This document shows positions 1 to 9,189 of a DNA stretch of 64,000 bases, piece after piece. Under the pieces are notes generated by a model. The model was not told the DNA's origin. It worked only from the letters and a program-made list of their open reading frames with translations, and searched no databases. Made by a program: the position numbers and the translations under genes. The stretch comes from Bacteroidales bacterium (GTDB taxonomy: Bacteria; Bacteroidota; Bacteroidia; Bacteroidales; UBA932), in the NCBI GenBank assembly GCA_017446775.1, contig JAFSQE010000001.1, positions 1 through 64,000 of the forward strand. Direction: 5' to 3'. Positions within the stretch are counted from its first letter, which is position 1, and each line of letters starts with the position of its first letter.

Positions 1-78
1 GAACTCAAAGCGGCCGAAGGTATCGGTAGCGTCCAGCATTATCACCTTGTCAGGTTTTTGGAATGCTAATATTGCCAT
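1..78 (-). CDS. rpoA: RNA polymerase alpha subunit (5' end only)
   Basis: The 26 codons at the window edge read [20 protein letters not shown] and onward to GRFEF, the typical start of Bacteroidota RpoA. The alpha subunit starts RNA polymerase assembly and contacts activators. The start is the ATG at 76-78 on the minus strand, 41 bases after the rpsD stop, in the usual rpsD-rpoA order. The rest lies outside the window. Confidence 0.9.
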   Translation of the reverse strand, partial: MAILAFQKPDKVIMLDATDTFGRFEF

Positions 79-119
79 AAAAAATGTTTTGTTTTTTGTG
101 TTAGTGTTTCTTCACGCTA

Positions 120-725
120 CTACTTGGAGTACAACTCGACGATAAGCTGCTCGTTGATTGTCTCGGGGATTTCGGTACGCTCGGGGAGGTTCAGGAACTT
201 GCCTGCGCACTTGTCTTCGTCCCACTCAATCCAAGAGTACTTGCCGGTACCGCGGGAGAGGCTGTCCTGGATCACTTCCAGGCTCTTGCTGCGCTCACGT
301 ACACCAACGATGTCGCCGGGGCGGATGATGGTGCTGGGGATGCTGCAAACCTCACCGTTGCGGGTGATGTGGCAGTGGCTTACGAGCTGGCGTGCAGCGG
401 CCCTGGTGGGGGCGATACCCATACGGTAAACCAGATTGTCGATGCGGCTCTCGAGCAGCATGATCAGGTTCTCACCTGTGCGGCCTTTCATTCTGGCTGC
501 CTTGTCGTACATAGAGCTGAACTGACGCTCCAGAAGACCATAGGTATATTTAACTTTCTGCGTCTCTGCCAGCTGGATGCCGTACTCAGAAGTTTTTTTG
601 CGTTTCTTAGCCAAGCCGTGCTGTCCCGGAGGATAGTTCTTCTTGTCCAGATATTTGTCCGGTCCGTAGATCGGCTCACCAAATTTACGGGCGATTTTGG
701 TCTTAGGCCCTGTATATCTTGCCAT
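120..725 (-). CDS. rpsD: 30S ribosomal protein S4
   Basis: 201 residues, normal length for S4, a primary 16S rRNA binder at the 5' domain and part of the ribosomal accuracy centre. It opens [21 protein letters not shown] and carries the S4 RNA-binding domain near residues 92-155, with [21 protein letters not shown] as its core. It sits between rpsK and rpoA as in the classical alpha operon. Confidence 0.97.
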   Translation of the reverse strand: MARYTGPKTKIARKFGEPIYGPDKYLDKKNYPPGQHGLAKKRKKTSEYGIQLAETQKVKYTYGLLERQFSSMYDKAARMKGRTGENLIMLLESRIDNLVYRMGIAPTRAAARQLVSHCHITRNGEVCSIPSTIIRPGDIVGVRERSKSLEVIQDSLSRGTGKYSWIEWDEDKCAGKFLNLPERTEIPETINEQLIVELYSK

Positions 726-746
726 ATTCTGATTCGATTTAAAAGA

Positions 747-1136
747 TTAAACTTTACGACGACCTTTAGGACGGCAACCGTTGTGAGGCAGAGGAGTTAC
801 GTCAACGATTTCGGTGACCTCGATACCTGCGCCGTGCACGGTGCGGATAGCCGACTCACGGCCCGAACCGGGACCCTTGACATAAGCCTTCACCTTGCGA
901 AGACCAAGGTCGTAGGCAACTTTGGCAGCATCTTCGGCAGCAACCTGAGCTGCGTAGGGAGTGTTCTTCTTGGAACCCCTGAAGCCCATCTTACCTGCAG
1001 AAGACCAGCTGATAACCTGACCGGTAGAGTTGGTGATAGTTACGATTACATTGTTGAAAGTTGAAGAGACGTGAAGCTGTCCGTAAGCATCAACCTTAAC
1101 AACTCTTTTCTTGTTTGTTGTTGTCTTTTTAGCCAT
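747..1136 (-). CDS. rpsK: 30S ribosomal protein S11
   Basis: 129 residues, full length. S11 lies on the 30S platform near the E site. Family features seen are the N-terminal [14 protein letters not shown] strand, [14 protein letters not shown], and the C-terminal [13 protein letters not shown]. An SD-like AGGAG lies about 9 bases before the ATG at 1136, which is unusual for Bacteroidota but recurs at several genes of this cluster. Confidence 0.97.
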   Translation of the reverse strand: MAKKTTTNKKRVVKVDAYGQLHVSSTFNNVIVTITNSTGQVISWSSAGKMGFRGSKKNTPYAAQVAAEDAAKVAYDLGLRKVKAYVKGPGSGRESAIRTVHGAGIEVTEIVDVTPLPHNGCRPKGRRKV

Positions 1137-1148
1137 AATTCAAGTCTC

Positions 1149-1526
1149 CTATTTAGTAGCTTTCTTCTTGTTTGCGACAGTTTTCTTGCGGCCCTTGCGG
1201 GTACGTGCATTGTTCTTGGTGCTCTGTCCGCGAACGGGAAGACCAACGCGATGGCGGATGCCGCGATAGCAACCGATATCCATCAGTCGTTTGATGTTCA
1301 TCTGAACCGAAGAGCGAAGCTCGCCATCGATCTTGTACTCTTCAGCAATCTTACCACGGATTGCTGCAATCTGCTCGTCGTTCCAATCCTTGACCTTGAT
1401 GTTCTCGTCGATGCCGAGCTCACCGAGGATCTTCTGGGAGGAACTGCGACCAATTCCGTAGATATAGGTCAGACCTATAACTCCGCGCTTGTTTTTTGGT
1501 AAGTCAACTCCGGCTATACGTGCCAT
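1149..1526 (-). CDS. rpsM: 30S ribosomal protein S13
   Basis: 125 residues. S13 sits in the 30S head and contacts P-site tRNA and the 50S bridge. Recognised from [21 protein letters not shown], the helix-two-turn-helix region ([12 protein letters not shown]), and [20 protein letters not shown] followed by a lysine-rich tail. Placed 12 bases before rpsK; no SD-like motif precedes it. Confidence 0.97.
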   Translation of the reverse strand: MARIAGVDLPKNKRGVIGLTYIYGIGRSSSQKILGELGIDENIKVKDWNDEQIAAIRGKIAEEYKIDGELRSSVQMNIKRLMDIGCYRGIRHRVGLPVRGQSTKNNARTRKGRKKTVANKKKATK

Positions 1527-1562
1527 AATTTATCTTTACTTTATTGTTTGTTCGGTTAAAAA

Positions 1563-1679
1563 TTATGCTTGACGCATTTTGAATTTCGGATTCTTCTTGC
1601 AAATAACATACAAGCGGCCTTTACGCTTAACGATCTTGCAATCGTCACTACGCTTTTTGATGGAAGTCTTAACTTTCAT
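1563..1679 (-). CDS. rpmJ: 50S ribosomal protein L36 (zinc-free type)
   Basis: Small gene of 38 codons between infA and rpsM. It opens [17 protein letters not shown] and ends [11 protein letters not shown]. The zinc-binding form of L36 has C11, C14, C27 and H33; here residue 11 is Ser and residue 33 is Phe, with only C14 and C27 kept. This is therefore a zinc-independent (C-) variant. The position after infA is the conserved one. Confidence 0.95.
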   Translation of the reverse strand: MKVKTSIKKRSDDCKIVKRKGRLYVICKKNPKFKMRQA

Positions 1680-1699
1680 TTTGTTTGAAGTATTTAATG

Positions 1700-1918
1700 T
1701 TATTTATATCTGAAGGAAATTCTTCCTTTGGTCAAATCATACGGAGACATCTCTACCTTTACCTTGTCTCCCGGCAATATCTTGATGTAGTGCATACGCA
1801 TCTTGCCCGAAATGTGGGCTATGATGACGTGGCCGTTGTCAAGCTCTACGCGGAACATAGCGTTTGACAAAGCCTCAATGATGGTACCATCCTTTTCTAT
1901 TGCTGATTGTTTTGGCAT
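1700..1918 (-). CDS. infA: Translation initiation factor IF-1
   Basis: 72 residues, the exact usual size. A single S1/OB-fold domain that blocks the 30S A site during initiation. Recognised from [37 protein letters not shown] and the C-terminal [11 protein letters not shown]. It lies between map and rpmJ, the standard order in many bacteria. Confidence 0.97.
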   Translation of the reverse strand: MPKQSAIEKDGTIIEALSNAMFRVELDNGHVIIAHISGKMRMHYIKILPGDKVKVEMSPYDLTKGRISFRYK

Positions 1919-1946
1919 AAGTTGTTGTTTCCGTTGATATTGATTA

Positions 1947-2714
1947 TTATTTATTATTCTCGATAAAGTCGTAGGTAGTCAGTCTCTCGGCAGCGCCCTT
2001 GCGCACCACGACCGTCATTTCAAAATGGGCCGACTTTTTGTGGTCGGCGGTGTAAACACCCCAGCCGTCGTCGTCAAGATAAACTTCCTTGACGCCCTGG
2101 TTGATCATAGGCTCAATGCAGATCACCGAACCCTCGGGGAGCTTGACCCCGTGGCCGCGGCGCCCGTAGTTGGGCACCTCGGGGCTTTCGTGCATAGTGC
2201 GTCCGATACCGTGGCCCACCAGCTCGCGTACCACCGAAAAACCGCGCTCTTCGCAATAGCTCTGAACCGCGTATCCGATGTCGCCCGTGCGGGAGCCCGC
2301 CTTGGCGGCTTCGATACCTTTGAACAGGGAGGCCTTAGTAGTATCCAGCAAATGCCGGTCAGCCGCACTAAGCTCTCCGCATCCAAAAGTATAGGCCGAG
2401 TCTCCGTAGTATCCCTTGTAAACCGTACCGCAGTCCACAGACACGATGTCGCCTTCTTTGAGCTCATATTCTGAGGGGAAGCCGTGCACGACGTATTCGT
2501 TGACTGAGATGCAGAGGGAGTACGGATATCCGCCATAACCCAAGAAACCGGGCTCTGCACCGTGGTCGCGGATAAACTCCGCAGCCAGCGCGTCAAGATC
2601 CTTGGTCTTGACCCCGGGCGCGATGTGCGTGCCAACTTCGGCAAGCGTCTTAGAGACAAGTATTGCATTCTCTCTAAGCAGCGCGATTTCTTCTTCGGTT
2701 CTGACTTTGATCAT
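1947..2714 (-). CDS. map: Methionine aminopeptidase, type I
   Basis: 255 residues. Removes the initiator methionine from nascent proteins in the cytoplasm. The two-metal site is complete: D94 (VSVDCG), D105 (GDSAYT), H168 (GHGIG), E201 (CIEPM) and E232 (HFEMT); H77 (VVHGF) matches the substrate-binding histidine. There is no N-terminal SH3-type extension. Its place between secY and infA, with 27-28 base gaps, makes it part of the ribosomal transcription unit. Confidence 0.96.
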   Translation of the reverse strand: MIKVRTEEEIALLRENAILVSKTLAEVGTHIAPGVKTKDLDALAAEFIRDHGAEPGFLGYGGYPYSLCISVNEYVVHGFPSEYELKEGDIVSVDCGTVYKGYYGDSAYTFGCGELSAADRHLLDTTKASLFKGIEAAKAGSRTGDIGYAVQSYCEERGFSVVRELVGHGIGRTMHESPEVPNYGRRGHGVKLPEGSVICIEPMINQGVKEVYLDDDGWGVYTADHKKSAHFEMTVVVRKGAAERLTTYDFIENNK

Positions 2715-2741
2715 AACTATCTTGCGTTCTTTATAAGAATG

Positions 2742-4067
2742 TTACATTCCTGAACGGCCCTGAAGACGACCGGTCTTCATAAGTCCGTCGTAGTGACGCA
2801 TAAGCAGGTGGCTCTCAATGTGCTGGAGAGTATCCAGAATCACACCCACGAGAATCAGCAGGGAAGTGCCGCCGTAGAAGTGTGCAAACTGGTTGTTGAC
2901 TCCGAGCAGCTGTGCGAATGCGGGCAAAATGGCCACAAGCGCCAGGAAGATAGAGCCGGGAAGGGTTATGCGGGACATAATCGCATCAAGATATTCAGCA
3001 GTCTTCTTGCCGGGCTTTACGCCGGGGATGAAACCGCCGTTCTTCTTGAGGTCTTCAGACATATTGGTGGGGTTGATGGTCACCGCTGTGTAGAAGTAGG
3101 TGAATATGATCACCATAACTGCGAAGATGAAGTTGTACCAGAATCCTACCGGGTTGTTAAGCACGGCTGCAAGGCCCTTGGTAACGTCAAAGCGGGTGAA
3201 CAGCAGAGGGATGAGCATCATCGCCTGGGCAAAGATGATAGACATAACGCCTGCAGCATTGACCTTCAGGGGGATGTTGTTCTTCACGCCGCCGTACATC
3301 TTGCCGCCGACTACGCGCTTTGCATACTGTACGGGAACCTTGCGGACAGCCTGTACCAGGGCGATGGTGGCCACGAACACGAAGAAGAGAACTATAAGCT
3401 CAACGATAAACATAAGGATACCGCCGGTGGTCTTGGAGAACTTCTCCATAAGCTCGAGGTAGAGTGCCTGGGGAAGGCGTGCAATGATACCTATCATAAT
3501 TATCAGGGAGATACCGTTGCCGATACCGCGGTCGGTGATTCTCTCACCAAGCCACATCACGAACATAGAACCGCCCAGAAGGATGAGGGTTGCTATGAAG
3601 GCGTACCAGCCGCTGCCCATCTGAACCAGGAATGCGCTTGCGGGAAGCTGTGCGCGGAGGTTTGCGATGTAAGCGGGGCCCTGGATGGCGATAATCAGGA
3701 TAGTGAGATACCTGGTGTACTGATTCATTTTTCTGTGGCCGCTCTCGCCCTCGCGCTGGAGGCGCTGGAAGAACGGGAACATCACACCCAGAAGCTGGAT
3801 GACGATGGACGCAGAAATATAAGGCATAACGCCCAGTGCGAACACCGAGGCGTTACCGAACGCACCACCCGAGAACATATTCATAAGGCCGAGCAGGCCC
3901 TCGGATGACTGCTGTTGGAGATTGGCGAGCTGAGAGGCGTCTATACCGGGAATCACAATGTAGCAACCGAGACGGTATACTGCTATCAGGGCGATGGTAT
4001 AGAGGATCCTCTTGCGGAGCTCTTCAATCTTCCAGATATTCTTTATAGTCTGAACAAAATTTGCCAT
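2742..4067 (-). CDS. secY: Preprotein translocase channel subunit SecY
   Basis: 441 residues with about ten transmembrane helices; the central pore of the Sec translocon with SecE and SecG. Family signatures seen: LGVMPYISASIVIQLL after the plug region, GITDRGIGNGISLIIMIGI-type loop text around residues 175-195, and NPTNMSEDLKKNGGFIPGVKPG in the sixth cytoplasmic loop. It follows rplO by 5 bases, as in the spc operon. Confidence 0.97.
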   Translation of the reverse strand: MANFVQTIKNIWKIEELRKRILYTIALIAVYRLGCYIVIPGIDASQLANLQQQSSEGLLGLMNMFSGGAFGNASVFALGVMPYISASIVIQLLGVMFPFFQRLQREGESGHRKMNQYTRYLTILIIAIQGPAYIANLRAQLPASAFLVQMGSGWYAFIATLILLGGSMFVMWLGERITDRGIGNGISLIIMIGIIARLPQALYLELMEKFSKTTGGILMFIVELIVLFFVFVATIALVQAVRKVPVQYAKRVVGGKMYGGVKNNIPLKVNAAGVMSIIFAQAMMLIPLLFTRFDVTKGLAAVLNNPVGFWYNFIFAVMVIIFTYFYTAVTINPTNMSEDLKKNGGFIPGVKPGKKTAEYLDAIMSRITLPGSIFLALVAILPAFAQLLGVNNQFAHFYGGTSLLILVGVILDTLQHIESHLLMRHYDGLMKTGRLQGRSGM

Positions 4068-4072
4068 AGTCT

Positions 4073-4519
4073 TTAAAGAACGGTTGTTGTGCCTTCCTTA
4101 GCCTCAATCTTTGCGATTGCGCTCTTGGAGAAAGCGTGTGCGGTTACATCCAACTTTGCGGTGAGGTCGCCGTTTCCGAGGACCTTGACGGGCATACCGG
4201 GACGAACCAGACCGCCTACTACCATATCATCGATAGAGATGGTGGTGGAACCGGTCTTCTCGCTGAGTGCCTGGAGAGCCGCTACGTTGACTACTGCAAA
4301 TTCTACTCTTGTGGGGTTCTTGAAGCCGAATTTCGGAAGACGACGCTGGATAGGCATCTGACCGCCTTCGAATCCGATCTTATGTGAATAACCGCTGCGT
4401 GCCTGCGCACCCTTGTTACCACGGGTAGCTGTTCCGCCATAACCGGAACCCTGGCCGCGGCCGATGCGTTTCTCGCTCTTTACAGAACCTGCTGCGGGTT
4501 TAAGATTGTTAAGTTTCAT
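4073..4519 (-). CDS. rplO: 50S ribosomal protein L15
   Basis: 148 residues. L15 is a late-assembly 50S protein. N-terminal MKLNNLKPAAGSVKSEKRIG is followed by the glycine-rich GRGQGSGYGGTATRGNKGAQ extension and the GFEGGQMPIQRRLPKFGF segment, all diagnostic. A GGGAGAAG SD-like motif precedes the ATG at 4519. Immediately upstream of secY. Confidence 0.97.
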   Translation of the reverse strand: MKLNNLKPAAGSVKSEKRIGRGQGSGYGGTATRGNKGAQARSGYSHKIGFEGGQMPIQRRLPKFGFKNPTRVEFAVVNVAALQALSEKTGSTTISIDDMVVGGLVRPGMPVKVLGNGDLTAKLDVTAHAFSKSAIAKIEAKEGTTTVL

Positions 4520-4534
4520 AGTGCTGTCTTCTCC

Positions 4535-4717
4535 CTATTTTACTTCTTCAACTTTTACAAGATGACGAACCTTTTCTATCATACCTGCAGTAACCGGGGT
4601 GAGCTCGATCTCTACGGTCTCGTGCATTCTGTGAATGCCCAGGGCACGCATATTGGCCTGCTGACGCTCGGTTGCGCTGGCTGTACTTTTAATTTGGGTA
4701 ACTTTTACTTTTGCCAT
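4535..4717 (-). CDS. rpmD: 50S ribosomal protein L30
   Basis: 60 residues, usual size. Opens MAKVKVTQIKSTASATERQQ and contains the MRALGIHRMHETVEI core typical of L30. Located between rpsE and rplO. An AAGGAG motif about 9 bases before the start codon resembles a Shine-Dalgarno site. Confidence 0.95.
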   Translation of the reverse strand: MAKVKVTQIKSTASATERQQANMRALGIHRMHETVEIELTPVTAGMIEKVRHLVKVEEVK

Positions 4718-4730
4718 AGTTCAGATCTCC

Positions 4731-5249
4731 TTAACCGTTAAATACCCTTTCCATAGGAATACCGCGAAGACCTGCTACAGTGTAGGCGTCGCGCATTTCG
4801 CACAGAGCCGCAACGGTGGCTTTCACCAGGTTGTGGGGGTTGGATGAACCTTTACTTTTTGCAATGACATCGTGAACACCCACTGCCTCGAACACTGCAC
4901 GCATCGCACCACCGGCCTTAACACCGGTACCGGGAGCTGCGGGTTTCATAAACACGCGGGCACCGCCAAACTTGGCTGCCTGCTCGTGGGGGATTGTCTT
5001 CTTGCTCAGAGGGATCTTCACGAGATTCTTCTTTGCATCCTCGATGCCCTTGGAGATGGCTGTGGTAACCTCGTTGGCTTTTCCAAGGCCATAACCTACG
5101 ACACCATTTTCGTCGCCTACTACGACGATTGCAGCGAAGCTGAAGTGACGGCCACCCTTGGTAACCTTGGTCACTCTCTGAACCGCTACCAGTCTGTCCT
5201 TAAGTTCCAGGTCGACTGTCTTAACTTTCTTGGTATTGATATCTGCCAT
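4731..5249 (-). CDS. rpsE: 30S ribosomal protein S5
   Basis: 172 residues. S5 contributes to mRNA entry and decoding fidelity. The N-terminal double-stranded RNA-binding-like domain ([20 protein letters not shown]) is followed by the C-terminal domain with [20 protein letters not shown] and [17 protein letters not shown]. Five bases after rplR in the transcript. Confidence 0.97.
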   Translation of the reverse strand: MADINTKKVKTVDLELKDRLVAVQRVTKVTKGGRHFSFAAIVVVGDENGVVGYGLGKANEVTTAISKGIEDAKKNLVKIPLSKKTIPHEQAAKFGGARVFMKPAAPGTGVKAGGAMRAVFEAVGVHDVIAKSKGSSNPHNLVKATVAALCEMRDAYTVAGLRGIPMERVFNG

Positions 5250-5254
5250 AGCGC

Positions 5255-5614
5255 TTAGAATTTAAGACCACCCTCGCGGGCAGCGTCTGCCAAACTTTTA
5301 ACTCTGCCGTGATAAAGGTAACCTCCGCGGTCGAAAGACACGGTGCTGATACCTTTTTCAAGAGCGCGCTGCGCGATGCAGCCGCCTACAACCTTGGCAG
5401 CCTCGATGCCGGACTTGCCCTTGCACTGATCTGCGAGAGCCTTCTCGAGAGAGGATGCCGAAGCCAGGGTGACACCCTTGGTGTCGTCTACAACCTGGAC
5501 ATAGATCTGCTTATTGCTTCTGAACACTACCATACGGGGGCGCTCAGCAGTGCCGTTAACGACTTTGCGGATGCGGTAGTGGACTCTTTGTCTTCTTTCT
5601 TGTTTAGTCATCAT
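5255..5614 (-). CDS. rplR: 50S ribosomal protein L18
   Basis: 119 residues; binds 5S rRNA together with L5. Recognised by [34 protein letters not shown] and the C-terminal [26 protein letters not shown] lies 7 bases before the ATG at 5614, one of the clearest SD-like sites in the cluster. A second ATG directly follows the first. Confidence 0.97.
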   Translation of the reverse strand: MMTKQERRQRVHYRIRKVVNGTAERPRMVVFRSNKQIYVQVVDDTKGVTLASASSLEKALADQCKGKSGIEAAKVVGGCIAQRALEKGISTVSFDRGGYLYHGRVKSLADAAREGGLKF

Positions 5615-5629
5615 AATTCAATCCTCCTG

Positions 5630-6190
5630 TTATTTAGCTGCAGCAGACTTACCGGCCTTACGACGAAGCTGTTCGCCCACAAACTTGATACCCTTACCCT
5701 TGTACGGTTCAGGCTTGCGGAATGAACGGATCTTGTGAGCCACCTGACCAAGCAGTTGCTTATCAGCGCTTTTGAGAACCAATACCGGGTTTGCACCCTT
5801 CTTAACGGCCTCGGCCTCTGCCTTGACCTCCTTGGGAAGCTGGAACTGGATATCGTGGGAATAACCAAGGCTGAAAGTAAGTATCTGGCCCTGGACATCA
5901 ACGCGGTAACCAACGCCGACCAGCTCCTGTTTAATGGTGAACATCTCGTGGCAGCCAGTCACCATATTCGCGATGAGTGCGCGGTAGAGACCGTGCATAG
6001 AGCGATGGCGGGGCTGGTCTGTCGGACGGGACAGTGTGAGTTCGTTTCCCTCAACCTTGACTTCGATGTCGGGATCCACTTTCTGGGACATCTCGCCGTG
6101 AGGGCCTTTAACCTTGACCACGTTGTCCTTTGTAACCTCAACGGATACGCCGGCGGGTAGGTGTACAGGTAATTTTCCGATTCGTGACAT
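5630..6190 (-). CDS. rplF: 50S ribosomal protein L6
   Basis: 186 residues with the two L6 domains. L6 lies at the base of the L7/L12 stalk near the sarcin-ricin loop. MSRIGKLPVHLPAGVSVEV and HKIRSFRKPEPYKGKGIKFV are diagnostic. The protein ends in a short basic Lys/Ala tail. Between rpsH and rplR, as expected. Confidence 0.97.
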   Translation of the reverse strand: MSRIGKLPVHLPAGVSVEVTKDNVVKVKGPHGEMSQKVDPDIEVKVEGNELTLSRPTDQPRHRSMHGLYRALIANMVTGCHEMFTIKQELVGVGYRVDVQGQILTFSLGYSHDIQFQLPKEVKAEAEAVKKGANPVLVLKSADKQLLGQVAHKIRSFRKPEPYKGKGIKFVGEQLRRKAGKSAAAK

Positions 6191-6223
6191 TATTGTATTA
6201 TTTAAATTATTAGCAATTGGGCA

Positions 6224-6619
6224 TTAATAAACGTAGCAGAGAACCTCACCGCCTACGTTCATCTCTTTAGCTTCCTTGTCGGTTATGACACCCTTGGAAG
6301 TGGAGATGATAGCGATACCCATTCCGTTAAGTACTCTGGGCATATCATCGGCACCGGTGTAGCGGCGCAGACCCGGACGGCTCACGCGGACGATCTTCTT
6401 GATGGCCGCGGTCTTGGTTGCGGGGTGATACTTGAGAGCGATTTTGATGGTGTTGGAAGGAGTGCCTTCTACCACCTTGTACGCGAGAATGTAACCCTTC
6501 TCGTGCAATACGCGAACGATTTCGCCTTTGAGCTTTGAAGCGGGAACCTCAACGGTCTTGTGGCCTGCTGCGTAAGCATTGCGAATTCTCGTCAGCAAAT
6601 CTGCAATTGGATCAGTCAT
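6224..6619 (-). CDS. rpsH: 30S ribosomal protein S8
   Basis: 131 residues. Binds helix 21 of 16S rRNA and in enterobacteria represses its own operon. MTDPIADLLTRIRNAYAAGH opens the protein; the C-terminal GIAIISTSKGVITDKEAKEMN carries the RNA-binding STSKG motif. An 80-base gap with a GC-rich stem-loop precedes it, the largest gap inside the cluster. Confidence 0.97.
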   Translation of the reverse strand: MTDPIADLLTRIRNAYAAGHKTVEVPASKLKGEIVRVLHEKGYILAYKVVEGTPSNTIKIALKYHPATKTAAIKKIVRVSRPGLRRYTGADDMPRVLNGMGIAIISTSKGVITDKEAKEMNVGGEVLCYVY

Positions 6620-6636
6620 TTCTAATTTCTTTTTTT

Positions 6637-6667
6637 GATAGCGACGCCTGCTGCGGCGCCCGATATC
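6637..6667 (-). promoter_or_regulatory. Stem-loop in rpsN-rpsH gap
   Basis: On the minus strand the arms GCGCCGC and GCGTCGC (6641-6659) pair with one mismatch around a five-base loop, and flanking GATA/TATC extends the helix across an asymmetric bulge. It ends about 17 bases before the rpsH start and is followed by an A-run, not a U-run, so it is not an intrinsic terminator. It could be a translational control or processing site; this is inference. Confidence 0.4.
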
Positions 6668-6699
6668 CTAATTGTTATTATTAATTATATGTATCTTGT

Positions 6700-6969
6700 T
6701 TACCAGCTTGCTTTCTTCACGCCCGGAATGAGGCCCTTGGAAGCCATCTCACGGAACTGAATACGGCTGATGCCAAACTGGCGCATATATCCTTTCGGAC
6801 GGCCGGTGATAGAGCAACGATTGTGCTTACGGCAGGGGCTCGAGTTCTTGGGGAGCTTGTCGAGAGCGGCCCAGTCGCCAGCGGCTTTGAGGGCTGCACG
6901 TTTCTCTGCGTATTTGGCAATTAATTTTGCGCGCTTAACCTCGCGTGCTTTCATTGATTCCTTTGCCAT
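6700..6969 (-). CDS. rpsN: 30S ribosomal protein S14
   Basis: 89 residues. 30S head protein near the mRNA path. [20 protein letters not shown] and [20 protein letters not shown] are diagnostic. Length and the lack of paired CxxC motifs mark it as the longer, zinc-independent form. The start is the ATG at 6969, 6 bases after the rplE stop in the transcript. Confidence 0.96.
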   Translation of the reverse strand: MAKESMKAREVKRAKLIAKYAEKRAALKAAGDWAALDKLPKNSSPCRKHNRCSITGRPKGYMRQFGISRIQFREMASKGLIPGVKKASW

Positions 6970-6975
6970 ATCTAG

Positions 6976-7575
6976 TTATTTCTTGATGTTTTTAAACGGT
7001 AAACCAAATTCGCGAAGGAGAGCGTAAGCTTCCTGGTCGGTCTTGGCGGTGGTCACGAAAGTGATCTCCATACCCATAACCTTCACGATCTTGTCAATGT
7101 CAATCTCGGGGAAAATGATCTGCTCCTTGATACCGAGAGTGTAGTTGCCACGGCCGTCAAAGTTCTCTGCGATACCCTTGAAGTCGCGGATACGGGGCAG
7201 GGAAACGGCGATGAGCCTCTCGAGGAACTCATACATAGTGTTGCCACGGAGAGTGACCTTTGCGCCGATGGGCATGCCGCGACGCAGCTTGAAGTTGGAA
7301 ATATCCTTGCGGGAAACGGTCTGAACCGCTTTCTGGCCGGTGATTGCGGTGAGCTCTTCCTGAGCGACCTCAACCATCTTCTTATCCTGGGTAGCCTGGC
7401 CCACACCTTCGTTAAGGGTGATCTTGACCAGCTTGGGAACCTGCATTACAGTGGTGTAAGAGAATTCCTTCATCAGGTTGCCCACGATCTCCTCTTTATA
7501 TTTGGTGCGGAGAGAGGGAATGTAACCTGTGTTCACGGGTGCTGCCTGAGCAGCTGCTGCTTTCTTAGTTGCCAT
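6976..7575 (-). CDS. rplE: 50S ribosomal protein L5, N-terminally extended
   Basis: 199 residues. Binds 5S rRNA and touches P-site tRNA. The conserved body begins near residue 22 ([17 protein letters not shown]) and includes [20 protein letters not shown] and [17 protein letters not shown]. The first 15-20 residues form an Ala/Lys-rich extension ([15 protein letters not shown]) beyond the usual 180-185 residues. The start overlaps the rplX stop as TAATG and is preceded by GGGGAGGA, supporting it over any later ATG. Confidence 0.96.
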   Translation of the reverse strand: MATKKAAAAQAAPVNTGYIPSLRTKYKEEIVGNLMKEFSYTTVMQVPKLVKITLNEGVGQATQDKKMVEVAQEELTAITGQKAVQTVSRKDISNFKLRRGMPIGAKVTLRGNTMYEFLERLIAVSLPRIRDFKGIAENFDGRGNYTLGIKEQIIFPEIDIDKIVKVMGMEITFVTTAKTDQEAYALLREFGLPFKNIKK

Positions 7576-7895
7576 TATTTGAGTTCCTCCCCAGATTTTT
7601 TAGCGTAGCGTACAAGCTTGCCGTTTTTACCTACACGGCGACCGATCCTGGTGGGACCGCCCTTGACGGGATCCACAACCTGAAGGTTGGAGATGTGTAT
7701 GCCAGCTTCCTGTTTGATAATACCACCCTGAGGGTGCTGTGCATTGGGTTTGGTGTGTTGGCTCACCATATTGATGCCTTCTACGATAGCGCGGTCCTTG
7801 TCTTTAAGAACCTCAAGCACCTGACCGGTTTTGCCCTTGTCGTTGCCGGCATTTACATAAACCGTATCACCTTTCTTAATATGTAACTTCTTCAT
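7575..7895 (-). CDS. rplX: 50S ribosomal protein L24
   Basis: 106 residues. Assembly initiator of the 50S subunit near the exit tunnel. The KOW motif is in [20 protein letters not shown] at the N-terminus, followed by [20 protein letters not shown]. One-base TAATG overlap with rplE suggests translational coupling. Confidence 0.97.
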   Translation of the reverse strand: MKKLHIKKGDTVYVNAGNDKGKTGQVLEVLKDKDRAIVEGINMVSQHTKPNAQHPQGGIIKQEAGIHISNLQVVDPVKGGPTRIGRRVGKNGKLVRYAKKSGEELK

Positions 7896-7907
7896 AATCG
7901 CTGTTAA

Positions 7908-8273
7908 TTAAATTACCTCAGGGGCAAGTGAAACGATTTTCATATAATTCTCACGAAGCTCGCGGGCAACGGGACCGAAGATACGGGTTCCCACAACCTC
8001 ACCGGCCTTGGTGAGCAGTACACAAGCATTGTCGTCAAAACGGATATAAGAACCGTCCGGACGGCGGATTTCTTTCTTTGTGCGGACTACGACTGCGTTG
8101 GAAACGGTACCCTTCTTGGTGTTACCGCCGGGGATAGCGCTCTTTACAGCCACAACTATCTTGTCGCCGACAGTTGCATAGCGATGGCGTGTACCACCGA
8201 GCACGCGGATGCAGAGGACCTCCTTAGCACCGCTGTTGTCAGCCACTAATAAACGTGTTTCCTGTTGTATCAT
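7908..8273 (-). CDS. rplN: 50S ribosomal protein L14
   Basis: 121 residues, the usual size. Forms an intersubunit bridge and binds near Rsf[21 protein letters not shown] and [20 protein letters not shown] with [11 protein letters not shown] are diagnostic. Two bases downstream of rpsQ in the transcript. Confidence 0.97.
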   Translation of the reverse strand: MIQQETRLLVADNSGAKEVLCIRVLGGTRHRYATVGDKIVVAVKSAIPGGNTKKGTVSNAVVVRTKKEIRRPDGSYIRFDDNACVLLTKAGEVVGTRIFGPVARELRENYMKIVSLAPEVI

Positions 8274-8275
8274 GA

Positions 8276-8530
8276 TTACTTAACTTTTTCTACGATTTCT
8301 ACTAATCTCCAGCGTTTGGTCTTGCTGAGGGGACGGGTCTCCATAATGCGAACCTTATCGCCTTCGCTGCACTCGTTCTTATCGTCCTGTGCGACGAACT
8401 TGGTGGTTTTATTTACGAACTTGCCGTAAATGGGATGTTTCTCTTTAGTCTTGACAGCAACAACGATAGACTTGTCCATTTTGTTGCTTACCACAATCCC
8501 GACTCTTTCTTTACGAAGATTTCTTTCCAT
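8276..8530 (-). CDS. rpsQ: 30S ribosomal protein S17
   Basis: 84 residues, OB-fold protein binding the 16S 5' domain. [20 protein letters not shown] opens it, with [14 protein letters not shown] and the signature region [20 protein letters not shown]. Located between rpmC and rplN as in the spc/S10 junction. Confidence 0.97.
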   Translation of the reverse strand: MERNLRKERVGIVVSNKMDKSIVVAVKTKEKHPIYGKFVNKTTKFVAQDDKNECSEGDKVRIMETRPLSKTKRWRLVEIVEKVK

Positions 8531-8545
8531 AAGTCAAATCTATTA

Positions 8546-8749
8546 TTATTGTGCCGATTCGGTTTTCTTTCTCTGCTCGAGAATAGTAATCATACGTGCG
8601 ATATCGCGGCGTGACTTGGCGATAACCGAAGTGTTGTCCAGAGGAGAGATGACGTGATTCATCTTCATTACAGAAAGGTTCTGCTTTTCGGCCTCAATTC
8701 TTTCTTCGAGGTCCTTGAGAGACATCTCGCGAATTTCTTTAGCTTTCAT
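8546..8749 (-). CDS. rpmC: 50S ribosomal protein L29
   Basis: 67 residues, an all-helical protein at the tunnel exit that contributes to the trigger factor/SRP docking area. MKAKEIREMSLKDLEERIEA and PLDNTSVIAKSRRDIARM fit the family. AAGGAG lies 8 bases before the ATG at 8749. Confidence 0.95.
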   Translation of the reverse strand: MKAKEIREMSLKDLEERIEAEKQNLSVMKMNHVISPLDNTSVIAKSRRDIARMITILEQRKKTESAQ

Positions 8750-8760
8750 TTCTATTCTCC

Positions 8761-9189
8761 TTAATTCATTGATTCAACATAATCTCTTCTTACAATGAAC
8801 TTGCAAGAAATAGGAAGTTTCTGAGCGCCGAGCTCCAGAGCCTCTTTTGCAATCTGTGCAGGTACACCCTCTGCCTCAAAAATGATGCGGCCGGGAGTGA
8901 TGGGGGCAACGAATCCCTCGGGATTACCTTTACCCTTACCCATACGTACCTCGGCGGGTTTCTTAGTGTAAGGCTTGTCGGGGAAAACGCGGATCCAAAG
9001 GTTACCCTCACGTTTCATGTGACGGGCAATTGCCTGACGGGCCGCCTCGATCTGCTGACCGGTGAGCCAGCAGCTTTCCAGTGTCTTAAGACCAAATGAA
9101 CCGAAAGCGAGTTGGTTGCCCCTGCCCGCATTGCCTTTCATACGGCCTTTCTGCTGCCTTCTAAATTTGGTTTTCTTAGGTTGTAACAT
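8761..9189 (-). CDS. rplP: 50S ribosomal protein L16
   Basis: 142 residues. Organises the A-site tRNA and 5S rRNA region. [20 protein letters not shown] and [20 protein letters not shown] are diagnostic. It is the first gene of this ribosomal transcription unit. Upstream there is no rpsC or other S10-operon gene, only a leader with a promoter at 9266-9296. The gene looks intact and of normal length. Confidence 0.97.
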   Translation of the reverse strand: MLQPKKTKFRRQQKGRMKGNAGRGNQLAFGSFGLKTLESCWLTGQQIEAARQAIARHMKREGNLWIRVFPDKPYTKKPAEVRMGKGKGNPEGFVAPITPGRIIFEAEGVPAQIAKEALELGAQKLPISCKFIVRRDYVESMN

